64,000 nt of DNA, from the NCBI GenBank assembly GCA_016715645.1, contig JADJZR010000002.1:248001-312000 (forward strand), read 5' to 3'. This document shows positions 43,302 to 52,732 of this stretch, piece by piece. Position numbers and translations under genes: made by a program. The notes under the pieces are model-generated. The model had not been told where the DNA came from. It made no database searches and saw only the letters and a list, made by a program, of their open reading frames with translations. This DNA is from Elusimicrobiota bacterium. Its GTDB lineage: Bacteria; Elusimicrobiota; Elusimicrobia; FEN-1173. How positions within the stretch are numbered: position 1 is the stretch's first letter; every line of letters starts with the position of its first letter.

Positions 43302-44215
43302 ACAAAACAATGAAAGTGTTGACGGGTGTTCTGGCGGCCCAGTTAGCGGTGGCCGGGTTAATCTATTTTAAACAGTCTTCTTCCGGCGATGTGACAAAAC
43401 CGCTGTTAGGGCTGACCTCGGAAGATTTTGATCGGGTTGTCATCAGCGAACCGGACAAACCGGCGGTTCAGTTATCCAAAAAAGACGGGAAATGGATTTT
43501 GCCCGATCGCTGGAATTTCCCGGTATCCTCCACCAAATGGGCCGCGGCCATGGACGGCCTGTTGGCTTTGAAAAAAACCTGGCCCGTGGGCGACACCGCG
43601 GCGGCTCGCAAACGGTGCAAGGTGACGGAAGATCTTTTTGAAAAGAAAGTGGTGTTTGAAAAGGGAGGGAAAGAAAAACAGGTTCTTTATCTGGGAACGT
43701 CGCCCGAATACCGCAAAGTCCATTTTCGACCGGCGGAGCTCGACGGAGTGTATCTGGCCGAGTTCGGTTACCACGACTTGGCCATGAACCCCGCGGACTG
43801 GGAAGACAAGACGTTTCTATCCCTGGACCGCAACGCCCTCTTCAATATTGAAACGCCTTCGGTTCAAGTGGTCAACAAAGAAAATGGATTTCAAGTGAAC
43901 CCGCTCAAGGCGGGAGAAACCTCCAAGACAACTGAAGTGGACGCGTTCGTTTCCCAGGTCGTCACCATGCCGTACCTTGAATCCGTTGGACCCGACCTTT
44001 TGCCGGACTATGGGTTGGACAATCCGGACTTTACAATGACGGTTCGAACCAAAGACGGCCAAACGTATAAATACAGTTTCGGTAAACCCAAATCCGGGGA
44101 CGATTATTATCTTCAAACGAGCCGGTCCCCGATCGTGTTCAAAGTCTCCAAAACAACCCTCGACGCGTTGCGTTCCGCCACCCGCGCCAAACTCATCACA
44201 ACGAACCCCACCTGA
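43298..44215 (+). CDS. DUF4340 protein, partner of the GldFG-type ABC system
   Basis: This 305-residue protein has an N-terminal membrane helix (VLTGVLAAQLAVAGLIYF) and the DUF4340 extracytoplasmic domain. The latter includes TSEDFDRVVISEPDKPAVQLSKKDGKWIL (split), YLGTSPEYRKVHFRPAELDGVYLA and the repeated YGLDNPDFTMTVRTKDGQTYKYSFG. The family almost always follows a GldF/GldG-type ABC transporter, as here, with a 4-bp overlap. Its molecular role is unknown. Confidence 0.88.
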   Translation: MNKTMKVLTGVLAAQLAVAGLIYFKQSSSGDVTKPLLGLTSEDFDRVVISEPDKPAVQLSKKDGKWILPDRWNFPVSSTKWAAAMDGLLALKKTWPVGDTAAARKRCKVTEDLFEKKVVFEKGGKEKQVLYLGTSPEYRKVHFRPAELDGVYLAEFGYHDLAMNPADWEDKTFLSLDRNALFNIETPSVQVVNKENGFQVNPLKAGETSKTTEVDAFVSQVVTMPYLESVGPDLLPDYGLDNPDFTMTVRTKDGQTYKYSFGKPKSGDDYYLQTSRSPIVFKVSKTTLDALRSATRAKLITTNPT

Positions 44216-45651
44216 AACCCGCGAAAACAATCCTTTTAACCGGCGCCACGGGTTATGTGGGCGGGCGGTTATTGAAAGACCTGGAAGAAGCGGGGCACCG
44301 TGTGCGTTGTTTGGTGCGTCGACCCGGTTTACTAACCGGGAGAACCGCGCCGGGGACAGAAATAGTCCAGAGCGATCTATCGGATTATCCCACCCTGGTC
44401 AAAGCCATGGCCGGTGTGGACACGGCCTATTACCTGGTTCACGCCATGGCCTCGTCGGTTGATTTTGAAACCGAAGACCGCCGACTGGCGGACGTGTTTT
44501 CCCGGTCGGCTCGGGCCGCGAAGGTAAAACGCATTGTTTATTTGGGTGGCCTTTGCCCGCCAACGGAAAAAAACCTGTCGCCCCATCTTCGCAGTCGCCT
44601 GGAGGTGGGGCACGTTTTCCAGCGATCCGGCGTTCCCACTCTGGAATTTCGCGCCTCCATTATTTTGGGGTCCGGCAGTCTCTCTTTTGAGATTATCCGC
44701 AGTTTGGTGGAACGGCTTCCGATCATGGTGACACCCCATTGGGTTCGCGTGAAAGCCCAACCGATTTTCATTGATGACGTATTGACTTACCTGATCCAGG
44801 CGTTGGAAATTCCCCTTGAGACCAACCGGATCTACGAGATTGGTGGGGCGGACGTGGTGTCATACGGGCAGTTGATGGCCGAGTATGCCCGTCAACGGGG
44901 CCTGCGCCGTTGGATGATTCCCGTGCCCGTTTTGACCCCGCGGCTGTCCGGCATATGGCTGAACCTGGTGGCCCCCGTGTATGCCCGCATCGGGCGTAAA
45001 TTGGTGGAGAGCATACGGCACAGCACTGTGGTGAACCGGTCGGAAGCCCTGCGTGACTTTCCCATTCGCCCGCTGGGCGTGCGGGACGCGCTGGCCCGGG
45101 TGATGGCCGGCGAAGAACGCCATTTCAACACCACCCGTTGGGCGGATGCGGTGTCATCGCAAACAAATGAGCGGGCCTGGAAAGAAACGTCCTGGGGCAC
45201 GCGAATCGTCGACCATCGCCAGGCCATCAGCCCCTTAACACCCGAACAAGCCTTTGACCGAATCCAACGTATTGGGGGGAAACGGGGTTGGTATTTCATG
45301 AACGTTCTGTGGCGCTTTCGGGGGTGGGTTGACTCTCTGTTCGGCGGGGTGGGACTCCGGCGAGGGCGACGAGACCCCGTGAACCTCCGGGCGGGCGACG
45401 CGCTCGACTATTGGCGCGTGGAATTAATTGAACCCGGCCGCCGCCTGCGTTTGCGCGCCGAAATGAAACTGCCCGGCCGAGCCTGGCTGGAATTTGACGT
45501 TAAACCCCACCCCCACGGATGCGAAATCCGCCAAACCGCCCTCTTTGACCCCCTGGGCCTGTGGGGACTAGCTTACTGGTATGCCCTCCTGCCCATCCAC
45601 ATCTGGATTTTCGGAGGCCTGCTTAAAACCATCGCCCGAAAACCTCGGTGA
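44212..45651 (+). CDS. NAD-dependent epimerase-like SDR with C-terminal DUF2867 domain; CTG start
   Basis: The frame contains the Rossmann motif TILLTGATGYVGGRLLKDL. It must therefore start before the first GTG at 44257. The only start-like codon after the preceding stop context is CTG at 44212, overlapping the DUF4340 TGA (CTGA). The extended SDR part continues to about residue 290 (VQSDLSDYPTLVKAM, YYLVHAMASSV), and the C-terminal ~170 residues are DUF2867-like. Homologous COG0702-type proteins are of unclear substrate. It is probably translated by reinitiation from the upstream gene. Confidence 0.78.
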   Translation: MKPAKTILLTGATGYVGGRLLKDLEEAGHRVRCLVRRPGLLTGRTAPGTEIVQSDLSDYPTLVKAMAGVDTAYYLVHAMASSVDFETEDRRLADVFSRSARAAKVKRIVYLGGLCPPTEKNLSPHLRSRLEVGHVFQRSGVPTLEFRASIILGSGSLSFEIIRSLVERLPIMVTPHWVRVKAQPIFIDDVLTYLIQALEIPLETNRIYEIGGADVVSYGQLMAEYARQRGLRRWMIPVPVLTPRLSGIWLNLVAPVYARIGRKLVESIRHSTVVNRSEALRDFPIRPLGVRDALARVMAGEERHFNTTRWADAVSSQTNERAWKETSWGTRIVDHRQAISPLTPEQAFDRIQRIGGKRGWYFMNVLWRFRGWVDSLFGGVGLRRGRRDPVNLRAGDALDYWRVELIEPGRRLRLRAEMKLPGRAWLEFDVKPHPHGCEIRQTALFDPLGLWGLAYWYALLPIHIWIFGGLLKTIARKPR

Positions 45652-45684
45652 TAAAATACACACCAACCGATTTAGGGGGATACG

Positions 45685-45810
45685 ATGTGCCTGGTTAAGA
45701 AGTCCGCCGATTGCATCGTGACGGGAGACCCCGATCTGTTGAAGATTGAACAACATGGCCCTGTTAAAATAGTCACGCCACGAGCCTTTTTGTCCTTCCT
45801 TCAGGATTAA
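45685..45810 (+). pseudogene. PIN-domain toxin fragment (C-terminal part)
   Basis: A 41-residue frame reads KKSADCIVTGDPDLLKIEQHGPVKIVTPRAFLSFL (split), the C-terminal third of a PIN toxin (A-D-x-I-V-T-G-D-x-D-L-L motif and the final T-P-x-x-F-L strand). The N-terminal two thirds are missing and the upstream gene ends only 30 bp away, so this is a remnant. The following ~270 bp up to 46097 hold a promoter-like TATAAT and no other recognisable gene. Confidence 0.65.
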
Positions 45811-46024
45811 TTCTTCCCTATTTTGTCGGCCGTACAAAATCGTGTCAATAGGCATCGCCTGAAATGGGTGTAAAATTTTTAACCATTTTTAAATGGGGTT
45901 GTTCCAAAAATAAACCTTGTTTTACGTCGATGAGCGGGAACCCGCCCAAACCACGCCAAACACCGGAATTTGAAATCACATTTTAACCACTAAGCCTATA
46001 AGTATTTTCAACTAATTTCCGCGG

Positions 46025-46030
46025 TATAAT
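46025..46030 (+). promoter_or_regulatory. -10 box (TATAAT) upstream of the tolC-type efflux operon
   Basis: A perfect TATAAT lies 68 bp before the outer-membrane efflux gene start, in an AT-rich region without genes. No good -35 hexamer is visible at 16-18 bp (GTATTT is the closest), so the promoter may need an activator or use another sigma factor. Confidence 0.4.
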
Positions 46031-46097
46031 AGGCACCTTCGCGAAGCGTCTTCCTGCTTTTTTTATACCTATTTCGGTTTGGATGAGAGAGGATTCC

Positions 46098-47486
46098 ATG
46101 AAACGGTTATTATTGGCGGCTGTTCTATTGGCGGTGCGGGCGGGGGCGGCCGAGCCCATGACGTTGGCCCAATCCGAATCGACCGCCCTTAGTCAGCATC
46201 CCACGATCCGGTTGGCGGAAGAAGAAACTCGGGTGGCTCGACTAAAAAAGTCCGAAGCCTCTCGGGGCATTTGGCCTCTGTTGTCCTTGAAGGGCGAAAT
46301 TACGGAAGGGGTGGATGACGCAAAGTTAAACACACCTGATTTTTTGGAAGAAAGTTACGGCGTTCAGTTAACCCAGCCCTTGATTCAAGGCGGGCGGTTG
46401 GTTCGGACCTACAAGCAGTCCAAAAACAATTATTTGTCGGTGAAAGCAAAAGAGGAAAAAACCCGGCAAGAAGTGTTGTTCGGCGCCCGCGAGTCCCATT
46501 GGAACCTGGTGAAAGCGCTTCACGCGGAATCAATATTTGACACGGCGAGAACGGATTTGGAGAAAGACCGAAAAATGGCGGACGAACTGATCGCCAAAGA
46601 AGTGATTTCTCGGCAAGTGTATGAAACCATGGTCGGCCAGGCAGAACAAGCCGTCTTGAACCAAGAAGCCGCCCGGGCCGAAACCACCTCTCGCCTGTGG
46701 CAATGGACCGCGGCCCTGGGCCTTAACGAACCGCCCCCCGAACGTCCACCCATTGGGATTCCTCCCACCTCCCTGGAATGGCCTTCCTTGGACGAATGCT
46801 TGAAAGAAGCCCGGGAAGTTCATCCGGACATCCTGGTACAAAAACACACCATGGAAGCGGCCCGATACGGCGATTTGGCCGGACGGGGCCTTTATTATCC
46901 ACGCCTGTCGGTTAACGGTTTTTACGGCAAAAGTGGAGCGGCTTACGAAAACGAGGACTTTGAGTTTAAAGAAGATTGGCAAATAGGAGCCCAAATCTCA
47001 CAATATTTTGGCGGAAGCTCTCTCAACGCTTCAGCCCAGGACATCAAAACCAGCCCCAAACTGGGTCAATCCTCCCGAACTCGATCGCGCACCTACGCGG
47101 GATCCCTGGGTATCGAAGACAGCTTAAAAACAAAAACCGAGAAGGGGGAAGCTCGGTTAGCCTATCACCAAGCCGCTGAGGATTTTCGCCGCACCGACAT
47201 GGAAGTCGCCAACACTGTCCGAGCCGCCTACGCCGATTGGGCAAAAGCCCGATCACAGGCTCGTATTTCCCAATCCGATTTCGCCATTGCGAAAACCGAA
47301 TACGAGGTATCGCTGATTAAGAGCAGTAACCGAGAAGTCCCGGTCTCGGAACGGTGTTTGACACGCAACCGATTGGCCCAGGCCGAGGTCTCCTATATTG
47401 ATGCCCAGGCCCAACTTAAAATTGCGGCGGCGGCCCTGGCCCGAGCCATCGGCCGACCGAACCTAATCGAAAAGGAACTCCCATGA
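46098..47486 (+). CDS. TolC-family outer-membrane efflux protein
   Basis: This 462-residue protein has a signal peptide (LLLAAVLLAVRAGAAEP) and two TolC/OEP repeats. The first has LTLAQSE-like (MTLAQSESTALSQHPTI), YGVQLTQPLIQGGRLVR; the second LDECLKEAREVHPDILV and ARLAYHQAAEDFRRTD. Long heptad-like helices form the tunnel. The start at 46098 follows a GAGAGAGGA ribosome site; an upstream in-frame ATG at 46083 lies in that site. It is coupled (4-bp overlap) to the membrane-fusion protein and then an RND pump, so it is the exit duct of a tripartite exporter. Confidence 0.9.
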   Translation: MKRLLLAAVLLAVRAGAAEPMTLAQSESTALSQHPTIRLAEEETRVARLKKSEASRGIWPLLSLKGEITEGVDDAKLNTPDFLEESYGVQLTQPLIQGGRLVRTYKQSKNNYLSVKAKEEKTRQEVLFGARESHWNLVKALHAESIFDTARTDLEKDRKMADELIAKEVISRQVYETMVGQAEQAVLNQEAARAETTSRLWQWTAALGLNEPPPERPPIGIPPTSLEWPSLDECLKEAREVHPDILVQKHTMEAARYGDLAGRGLYYPRLSVNGFYGKSGAAYENEDFEFKEDWQIGAQISQYFGGSSLNASAQDIKTSPKLGQSSRTRSRTYAGSLGIEDSLKTKTEKGEARLAYHQAAEDFRRTDMEVANTVRAAYADWAKARSQARISQSDFAIAKTEYEVSLIKSSNREVPVSERCLTRNRLAQAEVSYIDAQAQLKIAAAALARAIGRPNLIEKELP

Positions 47487-48556
47487 ACAAACGTCAATGG
47501 ATTGCCATCTCCTTAGCCGCGGTCGCGGCGATATTTATCGGTGTCACATTGTTGCGCCGCTGTGGTACCGGTTCTCCGGGAGGTGCCCCGGAAGGAGGGG
47601 CGGGGGCTGGCTCCACGCCGGAACCCCAGTCCGTTACGGTTTTTGTGGTGGAACGGGCCACGTTCACCGACGCGATTGACGGGTTGGTGGGGACCGTCAA
47701 AGGAGACACGATTGAACTGTCCTATTATGGACCGGAAGAACCCCTGACCCATATTCATGTCAAAGTGGGCCAGCGGGTGAAAAAAGGCGATTTGCTCTTT
47801 GAGTTGGACCACCTTCGCGCCGAGTCTCGCAAAGACACGGCCGAAGTGAATTACGACCGGGCCAAGGCGCTTCACAAGGCCGGCGCGTCCACGTCCATGG
47901 ACTTAAAGGAATCCAAATCTGTTTATGACATCGCGCTTCGGGATTACCAGGACACGTTCATCCGGGCGCCCAAAGACGGTTACGTTTCCGAGATCAGCCG
48001 CCAGGTGGGAGAAACCGTGGGCCGCGATAAGTCCGAGCCCATTGGGACGCTGGTGAGCAGTCAAGACAAACTGTATTTGGAAACCGGCGTGATTGAAGGC
48101 CAACTGGACCGGGTCAAAACCGATCAGCCGGTGTTGGTCACCATCGATTCGCTCGGCTTCGTTGACGTGCGGGGGCGCGTGGCCGGGGTGTCCCGGGAAG
48201 TGACCACCACCGGTCGAACCGGAACGGTCTTGGTGGGGTTGCCCTCCCAGGTGCAAGCCAAATTGCGGCCGGGCCTATCGGCGCGGTGCAAAATTTTAAC
48301 GTTTGACGGAGAAGCTCTTTTGATCCCGCGCCAGGCCTACGACATGACCCCTTCAAGGGTCTTTGTGGTGAAAGAAAACAAGGTGTTTGAGACTAAGGTG
48401 GAAATCGGCTACCGGGCCCCGGAACATTATGAAGTGGTGAGCGGCCTCAACCCTGGGGACCACATTGTTCGGGACCTCATCATCAACCCCGTCGAAAACG
48501 GCGCAACAGTCACCGTGACCGGCGAACCCGAACGGTTCAACAAAGCGCAGCAATGA
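47483..48556 (+). CDS. RND efflux periplasmic adaptor (membrane fusion protein)
   Basis: This 357-residue protein has an N-terminal helix (WIAISLAAVAAIFIGVTLL) and a low-complexity Gly-rich linker. HlyD/AcrA-type lipoyl and barrel domains follow: GLVGTVKGDTIELSYYGPEEPLTHIHVKVGQRVKKGDLLFELD (split), DTFIRAPKDGYVSEISRQVGETV, and a C-terminal KVEIGYRAPEHYEVVSGLNPGDHIV. It links the RND pump at 48820 to the TolC protein. A palindromic repeat (copy F) lies between it and the pump gene. Confidence 0.9.
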   Translation: MNKRQWIAISLAAVAAIFIGVTLLRRCGTGSPGGAPEGGAGAGSTPEPQSVTVFVVERATFTDAIDGLVGTVKGDTIELSYYGPEEPLTHIHVKVGQRVKKGDLLFELDHLRAESRKDTAEVNYDRAKALHKAGASTSMDLKESKSVYDIALRDYQDTFIRAPKDGYVSEISRQVGETVGRDKSEPIGTLVSSQDKLYLETGVIEGQLDRVKTDQPVLVTIDSLGFVDVRGRVAGVSREVTTTGRTGTVLVGLPSQVQAKLRPGLSARCKILTFDGEALLIPRQAYDMTPSRVFVVKENKVFETKVEIGYRAPEHYEVVSGLNPGDHIVRDLIINPVENGATVTVTGEPERFNKAQQ

Positions 48557-48603
48557 ACCTATTCCGTTCGTCATTCCCGAAAGATAACTACCTAGGTCTT
48601 TTT

Positions 48604-48765
48604 TCCCCTCTCCTCTTGGGAGGCCCCTCACAGAGGTCGGGGCACCTGGGGCGCCAGAGGCGCTTAAGCGAGGGTAGGGTGAGGGATTATTTATTTTCGT
48701 GGAACGGGATTAGTCCCTCATCCGCCCCTTCGGGGCACCTTCTCCCAAGAGGAGAAGGAAAATCT
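48604..48765. repeat. dispersed palindromic repeat, copy F (between adaptor and RND pump genes)
   Basis: It holds two head-to-head units: the reversed arm CTCTCCTCTTGGGAGGCCCC...GCGCCAGAGGCGCTTAAGCG...GGGTGAGGG (48607-48686) and the forward arm CCCTCATCCGCCCCTTCGGG...CAAGAGGAGAAGG (48715-48759). It occupies almost all of the 263-bp gap in an otherwise tightly coupled operon. The internal loops may affect transcript stability. Confidence 0.88.
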
Positions 48766-48819
48766 TTTTATATGTCGATATCTGACAACCCTTGGGCAGT
48801 TACCCCGAAAGGTTGATTA

Positions 48820-50552
48820 ATGGACATTATTGGTTTTTGCGTTAAGCGGCCCGTTACCGTTACCATGGGAATGGTGGCGGTCATTTTGTTTGGAACCTTG
48901 TCCTGGTTTCGGATGGATCGGGAATTTATGCCCGCCTTGGAATTTCCCCAACTGGTGGTTCTCACCTCTTACGCCAACGCGTCCAGCCAGGAAGTGGAAA
49001 ATCTGGTCACAAAACCGGTGGAAGAAGCCGCCGGCACGGTCAAAAATGTGCAACGGATCCATTCCGCGTCGCGGGAAGGCATTTCAATCGTCACGGTGGA
49101 ATTCGTGTGGGGCACCAACATGGACGTGGCCTCCCTCAACCTGCGCGAAAAGGTGGATTTGGCCAAAGCCAAACTGCCCCGGGACGCCGGCGAACCGCGG
49201 GTGGAAAAGTTCAATCCGTTTGCCCTGCCGGTTATCACGCTCAGTTTGTCGGGCCCCTTTGAAGACCACGAACTGTTGACCTTGGCGCGACGGCCGGTGG
49301 GGGAACTGTTGGAAAAGGCCCGGGGCGTGGCGGCGGTAACCATTACCGGCGGCCGGGAACGGGAAATTCAAGTGGACGTGGACCAATCGGCCTTGGCCGC
49401 CCGGGGATTGCCCATATTAGAAGTGTCCCAGGCCCTTAGCCGGGCCAACATCACCTATCCCGCCGGTCAAGTCAAAGACAAAACGTTCGACTATGTGGTG
49501 CGTGTCATTGGAGCCTTTGAAAAAGTAAAAGATTTGGAACGGGCCGCCGTGTCCGTGGACCGGGCGAGGCTGTCGACCACGTTAACGCCCCAAGAAATGC
49601 GCGAGCGCAAACGCCGCGGGCCCGGCGCGCGGAGCGTGGGCCAACCCCTCTTGCTGGGCGACGTGGCCCGGGTGCGCGACGATTTCGCGGAAGTGCAAAG
49701 TTTTTCGCGATACGATGGACGGGCCACAGTGACGTTGGCCATTTTGAAACAGGCCGAGGCCAACGTGGTCCGTGTGGCCGACGACGTCAAAAGCCGACTG
49801 GACACCATTCGGTCCAAACTTCCTAAAGGCGCCCGCTTAGACGTTGTCTATGACCAATCCACGTTTGTCAAAGACGGGATCCGGGGCATGGCCAACGACT
49901 CGTTGATTGGCGGACTGTTGGCCTTTCTCATCCTGCTCGCCTTTTTGGGAACGTATAAAGAAGCGGGCACGGTGAGCCTGGCCATTCCCATCTCCTTGCT
50001 GGCCACCTTGACGTTAATGGATTGGAAGGGATTGGGGATCAACACCATCACCCTGGCGGGGTTGGCCATTGGGGTGGGCAACCTGGTCGACGGCGCCATT
50101 GTGGTACAGGAAAACATTTCCCGCCACAAAGCCATGGGCAAATCCCCGGCGGAAGCGGCGATTGTGGGCGCCCAAGAAGTGTTCGGAGCGGTGACCAGTT
50201 CCAACCTGACAACGATTGCGGTCTTTTTTCCGCTGATCTTTGTGACGGGATTGGTGGGCCAAATTTTCGGCGGACTTTCCTGGGCGGTCATTTTTTCAAA
50301 CATTACGTCGCAGGTGGTGGCGTTTACCATTATTCCCATGTTGGCGGCGGCCAGTAAGGGAGAGGGTCGCGTGTTGCCTCAAGCACGGAAATTGTGGGCC
50401 TGGGCGGCACCCTGGGGCGATCGATACACCCGGGCGCTTACTTTCGCTTTGTCTTTCCCCGTCAAAGTCATGGCCTGGACCGCGGGAGCGTTTTTGCTCA
50501 GCATGGGTTTGCTTTCATTAATGCCCCGGGCCCTTTTTCCGAAAGCCGAGGG
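48820..50552 (+). CDS. RND (AcrB-type) efflux pump, N-terminal part; frameshifted
   Basis: The frame starts MDIIGFCVKRPVTVTMGMVAVILFG (split), the typical RND first helix. The porter domain follows (LEFPQLVVLTSYANASSQEVENLVTKPVEE split) and then helices 2-6 with LLAFLILLAFLG, SIPISLLATLTLMDWKGLGIN and GVGNLVDGAIVVQENISR, the conserved Asp-bearing region. Translation leaves frame after about 50550 (PKAEGK) in a GGGAAAG run and would end at 50673. The continuation is at 50553-52043. Restoring one base gives a single pump of about 1,070 residues. Confidence 0.82.
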
Positions 50553-52043
50553 AAAGAAATTTTGCTTCGCATGGATTTGCCTGTGGGGTCGCCGCTTCTT
50601 CGCACCAACGACGTGTGCCTTTCGGTGGAACGGGAACTTAAAGATATTCCCGGCATCGAACACATGGCCGTGACCGTGGGGTCCATTCCCCAGGAAGGAC
50701 TGCAACCGTTAGGGCCCCACCAAGCGCAAATTGTGCTGGCCCTGTCGGATGGCAACCGGCCCCAAGCCAGCGAGATCGTCGTGTTGATCCAAAAAAAGTT
50801 CAAACACATGAAAGCCGCCCGGATTTTTGTGTTCCAACAGGGGGGGACCTTCTCCTTTTTAGGGAGCCATGGGGCCCCCGTGGCCGTGGAAGTGAAAGGG
50901 ACCGATCTGGACCAGCTCGAATCGGTGGCCCGGGACCTGATGGAAAAAATGAAATCTGTCTCGGGCCTGTCCAACCTTCGAACGTCTATCAGCGAGCGGG
51001 CCCCGGAACTGCAACTGAACGTTCAACGGGACGCGCTGGCGGACGTCAGTTTGTCCGTGTCCGACCTGGCCGAAACGGCCCTGGTGGCGTTGAAGGGGAA
51101 AGTGGTGTCCAAATTCCGGGAAGCCGGTCGGGAAATCGATATTCGACTGCGACTGCGCAAGGAAGACCGGGAAAGTCCCCTGTCGGTCCAGGAACTGCTG
51201 GTGCATTCGCCCCTGGACGTGACCGTTCCGTTGGGATCCGTGGCGCGGGTGGTGAAAGGCCAGGGTCCCAGCGAAATATTGCGGTTTGACCAGGAGCGGA
51301 CGATATTGGTTTCCGCCGACCTCGCCGGCCGATCGGTGGTGGACGTGAACCGGGACATTCAACGGATTTTGGACGGCTATAAATTATTGGATGGGGAAGG
51401 GAGAGGTGAGGGACCTAAGCAAGCACAGTTTGGAAAAAATGTGACCCTCACCCCCACCGGCGAGGCCGCCCGGATGGCGGAATCGTTCCGCAACCTCAAG
51501 ATTGTGTTGGGCCTATCGATCCTGTTCGTGTTCATGATTATGGCGGCCCAATTTGAGAGTTTGTGGGAACCGTTCCTGATCCTGTTTTCCATACCTTTCT
51601 CGCTGATCGGCATGGCCCCGGCGCTATTGATCATGGGTCACGAAGTGACCGCGATGGCGGGGATGGGCGTGGTGTTGCTGGCGGGGATCGTGGTCAACAA
51701 CGGCATCGTTTTGATCGATTTCGTCAACCAAGCCCGGGAAGAGGGATTGCCGTTGGTGGAAGGACTTAGACGGGGCTGTTCCACCCGGATTCGGCCCATT
51801 TTGATGTCGGCGTTGACCACGGTTCTCGGAATGACGCCCCTGGCCCTGGGAATCGGGGAAGGCGCGGACTTGCAGGCGCCCCTGGCGGTGGTTGTGGTGT
51901 CGGGCCTGTTGCTGTCCACGGCGCTCACGCTGGTGGTGTTGCCCGCCCTGTTCGTGATCGTGGACCAATATATTCTCGACCCCGCCCCCCGCCAAGTCCT
52001 GTGGAAACGCCTCAATGAAATTAGGTTTAAGGGTGCGAGGTGA
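50553..52043 (+). CDS. RND efflux pump, C-terminal part; frameshifted
   Basis: The frame continues EILLRMDLPVGSPLLRTNDVCLSVERELKDIPGIE (split), the second porter domain. Helices 8-12 follow with MIMAAQFESLWEPFLILFSIPFSLIGM (split), VVLLAGIVVNNGIVLIDFVNQAREEG and TRIRPILMSALTTVLGMTPLALG, all standard for RND pumps. A reading start at 50394 seen in this frame lies inside the upstream part and is not used. Residues around 51390-51425 (DGEGRGEGPKQ) come from a small remnant of the palindromic repeat family. The substrate is not predictable. Confidence 0.82.
   Translation, partial: KEILLRMDLPVGSPLLRTNDVCLSVERELKDIPGIEHMAVTVGSIPQEGLQPLGPHQAQIVLALSDGNRPQASEIVVLIQKKFKHMKAARIFVFQQGGTFSFLGSHGAPVAVEVKGTDLDQLESVARDLMEKMKSVSGLSNLRTSISERAPELQLNVQRDALADVSLSVSDLAETALVALKGKVVSKFREAGREIDIRLRLRKEDRESPLSVQELLVHSPLDVTVPLGSVARVVKGQGPSEILRFDQERTILVSADLAGRSVVDVNRDIQRILDGYKLLDGEGRGEGPKQAQFGKNVTLTPTGEAARMAESFRNLKIVLGLSILFVFMIMAAQFESLWEPFLILFSIPFSLIGMAPALLIMGHEVTAMAGMGVVLLAGIVVNNGIVLIDFVNQAREEGLPLVEGLRRGCSTRIRPILMSALTTVLGMTPLALGIGEGADLQAPLAVVVVSGLLLSTALTLVVLPALFVIVDQYILDPAPRQVLWKRLNEIRFKGAR
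51390..51425. repeat. short remnant of the dispersed repeat family (copy I), in frame
   Basis: GATGGGGAAGGGAGAGGTGA followed by GGGACCTAAGC matches the right-hand end of the family (GGGTGAGGGACCTGAGC). It sits between the porter domain and the GEAARMAESFRNL segment of the pump gene and keeps the frame open. Confidence 0.6.
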
Positions 52044-52326
52044 TCGCGATGATGGTGATCTCTTTCTTTTGAGGGCCGTAACACCAAAAAATTCGGTATG
52101 CGCTGGGGGTGTTGTTTTGCGCGTAGGCTTCGAACACTTTACCTGTTGCTTCAAAGGGATGTTCCATCGAATGAAACTCGTGGGTATTCAAAGAAGGGTG
52201 GCGGGGGTTCAATTGAAGATAACCCAATGCTTTTTTGATTTGTTTTTCCAAACCGGCTCGGGGATGACGTTCGATGAGACGGAGGGTTTCCAGGGCTTCG
52301 GGAGTGAATCGAAGTGAAAACATCAC
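52027..52326 (-). CDS. RelE/ParE-like toxin-type protein
   Basis: This 99-residue protein begins SLRFTPEALETLRLIERHP and contains LGYLQLNPRHPSLNTHEFHSME and YRIFWCYGPQKKEITIIAITSH. The order of a helical N-terminus, Y-R-I-x-W and an I-x-I-I-x-I strand fits RelE/ParE-fold toxins. The partner gene lies immediately upstream with a 4-bp overlap. Its 3' end overlaps the RND gene by 17 bp on the opposite strand. Confidence 0.65.
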   Translation of the reverse strand: MMFSLRFTPEALETLRLIERHPRAGLEKQIKKALGYLQLNPRHPSLNTHEFHSMEHPFEATGKVFEAYAQNNTPSAYRIFWCYGPQKKEITIIAITSHP

Positions 52327-52607
52327 GTGTACTTCCGGTAATCCTCCGGAGCCTTTACCAGTTTGCCCGACCGAGCCTGACTCAGCCCTCGTCGCACGGC
52401 CGCCAACGCCTTTTTGTTTCTATACAACCACGCCTCTGCGGACGAAACGCGGGTTTGAGGGTCCAAAACAATCTGTCCGGATTCGTTTTCGTAGACCCGA
52501 TAGTGGTGGGCCCTCACGCGGCACGACCCCAACGTCACTCGGTGTTTGGAGTCAGGCTTGGTTTCATAAATTTCGTGAAATCGGGTATCTCGAATCAATG
52601 GGGCCAT
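52323..52607 (-). CDS. antitoxin-type partner of the RelE-like protein
   Basis: This 94-residue protein starts MAPLIRDTRFHEIYETKPDSKHRVTLGSC and ends AWLYRNKKALAAVRRGLSQARSGKLVKAPEDY (split). The R-V-T-L-G segment and the Leu/Ala-rich C-terminal helix resemble AbrB-like or small antitoxins paired with RelE proteins. A GGAGGTT-type ribosome site precedes the ATG. It is divergent from the second RND pump. The family assignment is weak, and the pairing is stronger evidence than the sequence. Confidence 0.5.
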   Translation of the reverse strand: MAPLIRDTRFHEIYETKPDSKHRVTLGSCRVRAHHYRVYENESGQIVLDPQTRVSSAEAWLYRNKKALAAVRRGLSQARSGKLVKAPEDYRKYT

Positions 52608-52732
52608 CTAAGAACCTCCTGTCTATCATCCGTGGCCTCTATTATACACCCAGTGGGAAAATATTCAAGTGGGATTTCCCACTTTCCGTATAATCCCGAC
52701 TTCTCGTTGTTTTCTCTTTCTCCCGCACCCCT

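Noticed and set aside
45568..45855. Minus-strand 95-codon frame near 45.7 kb
   Set aside because: The plus strand of the same region encodes a clear PIN-domain fragment; the minus frame has no recognisable features and runs into the epimerase-like gene.
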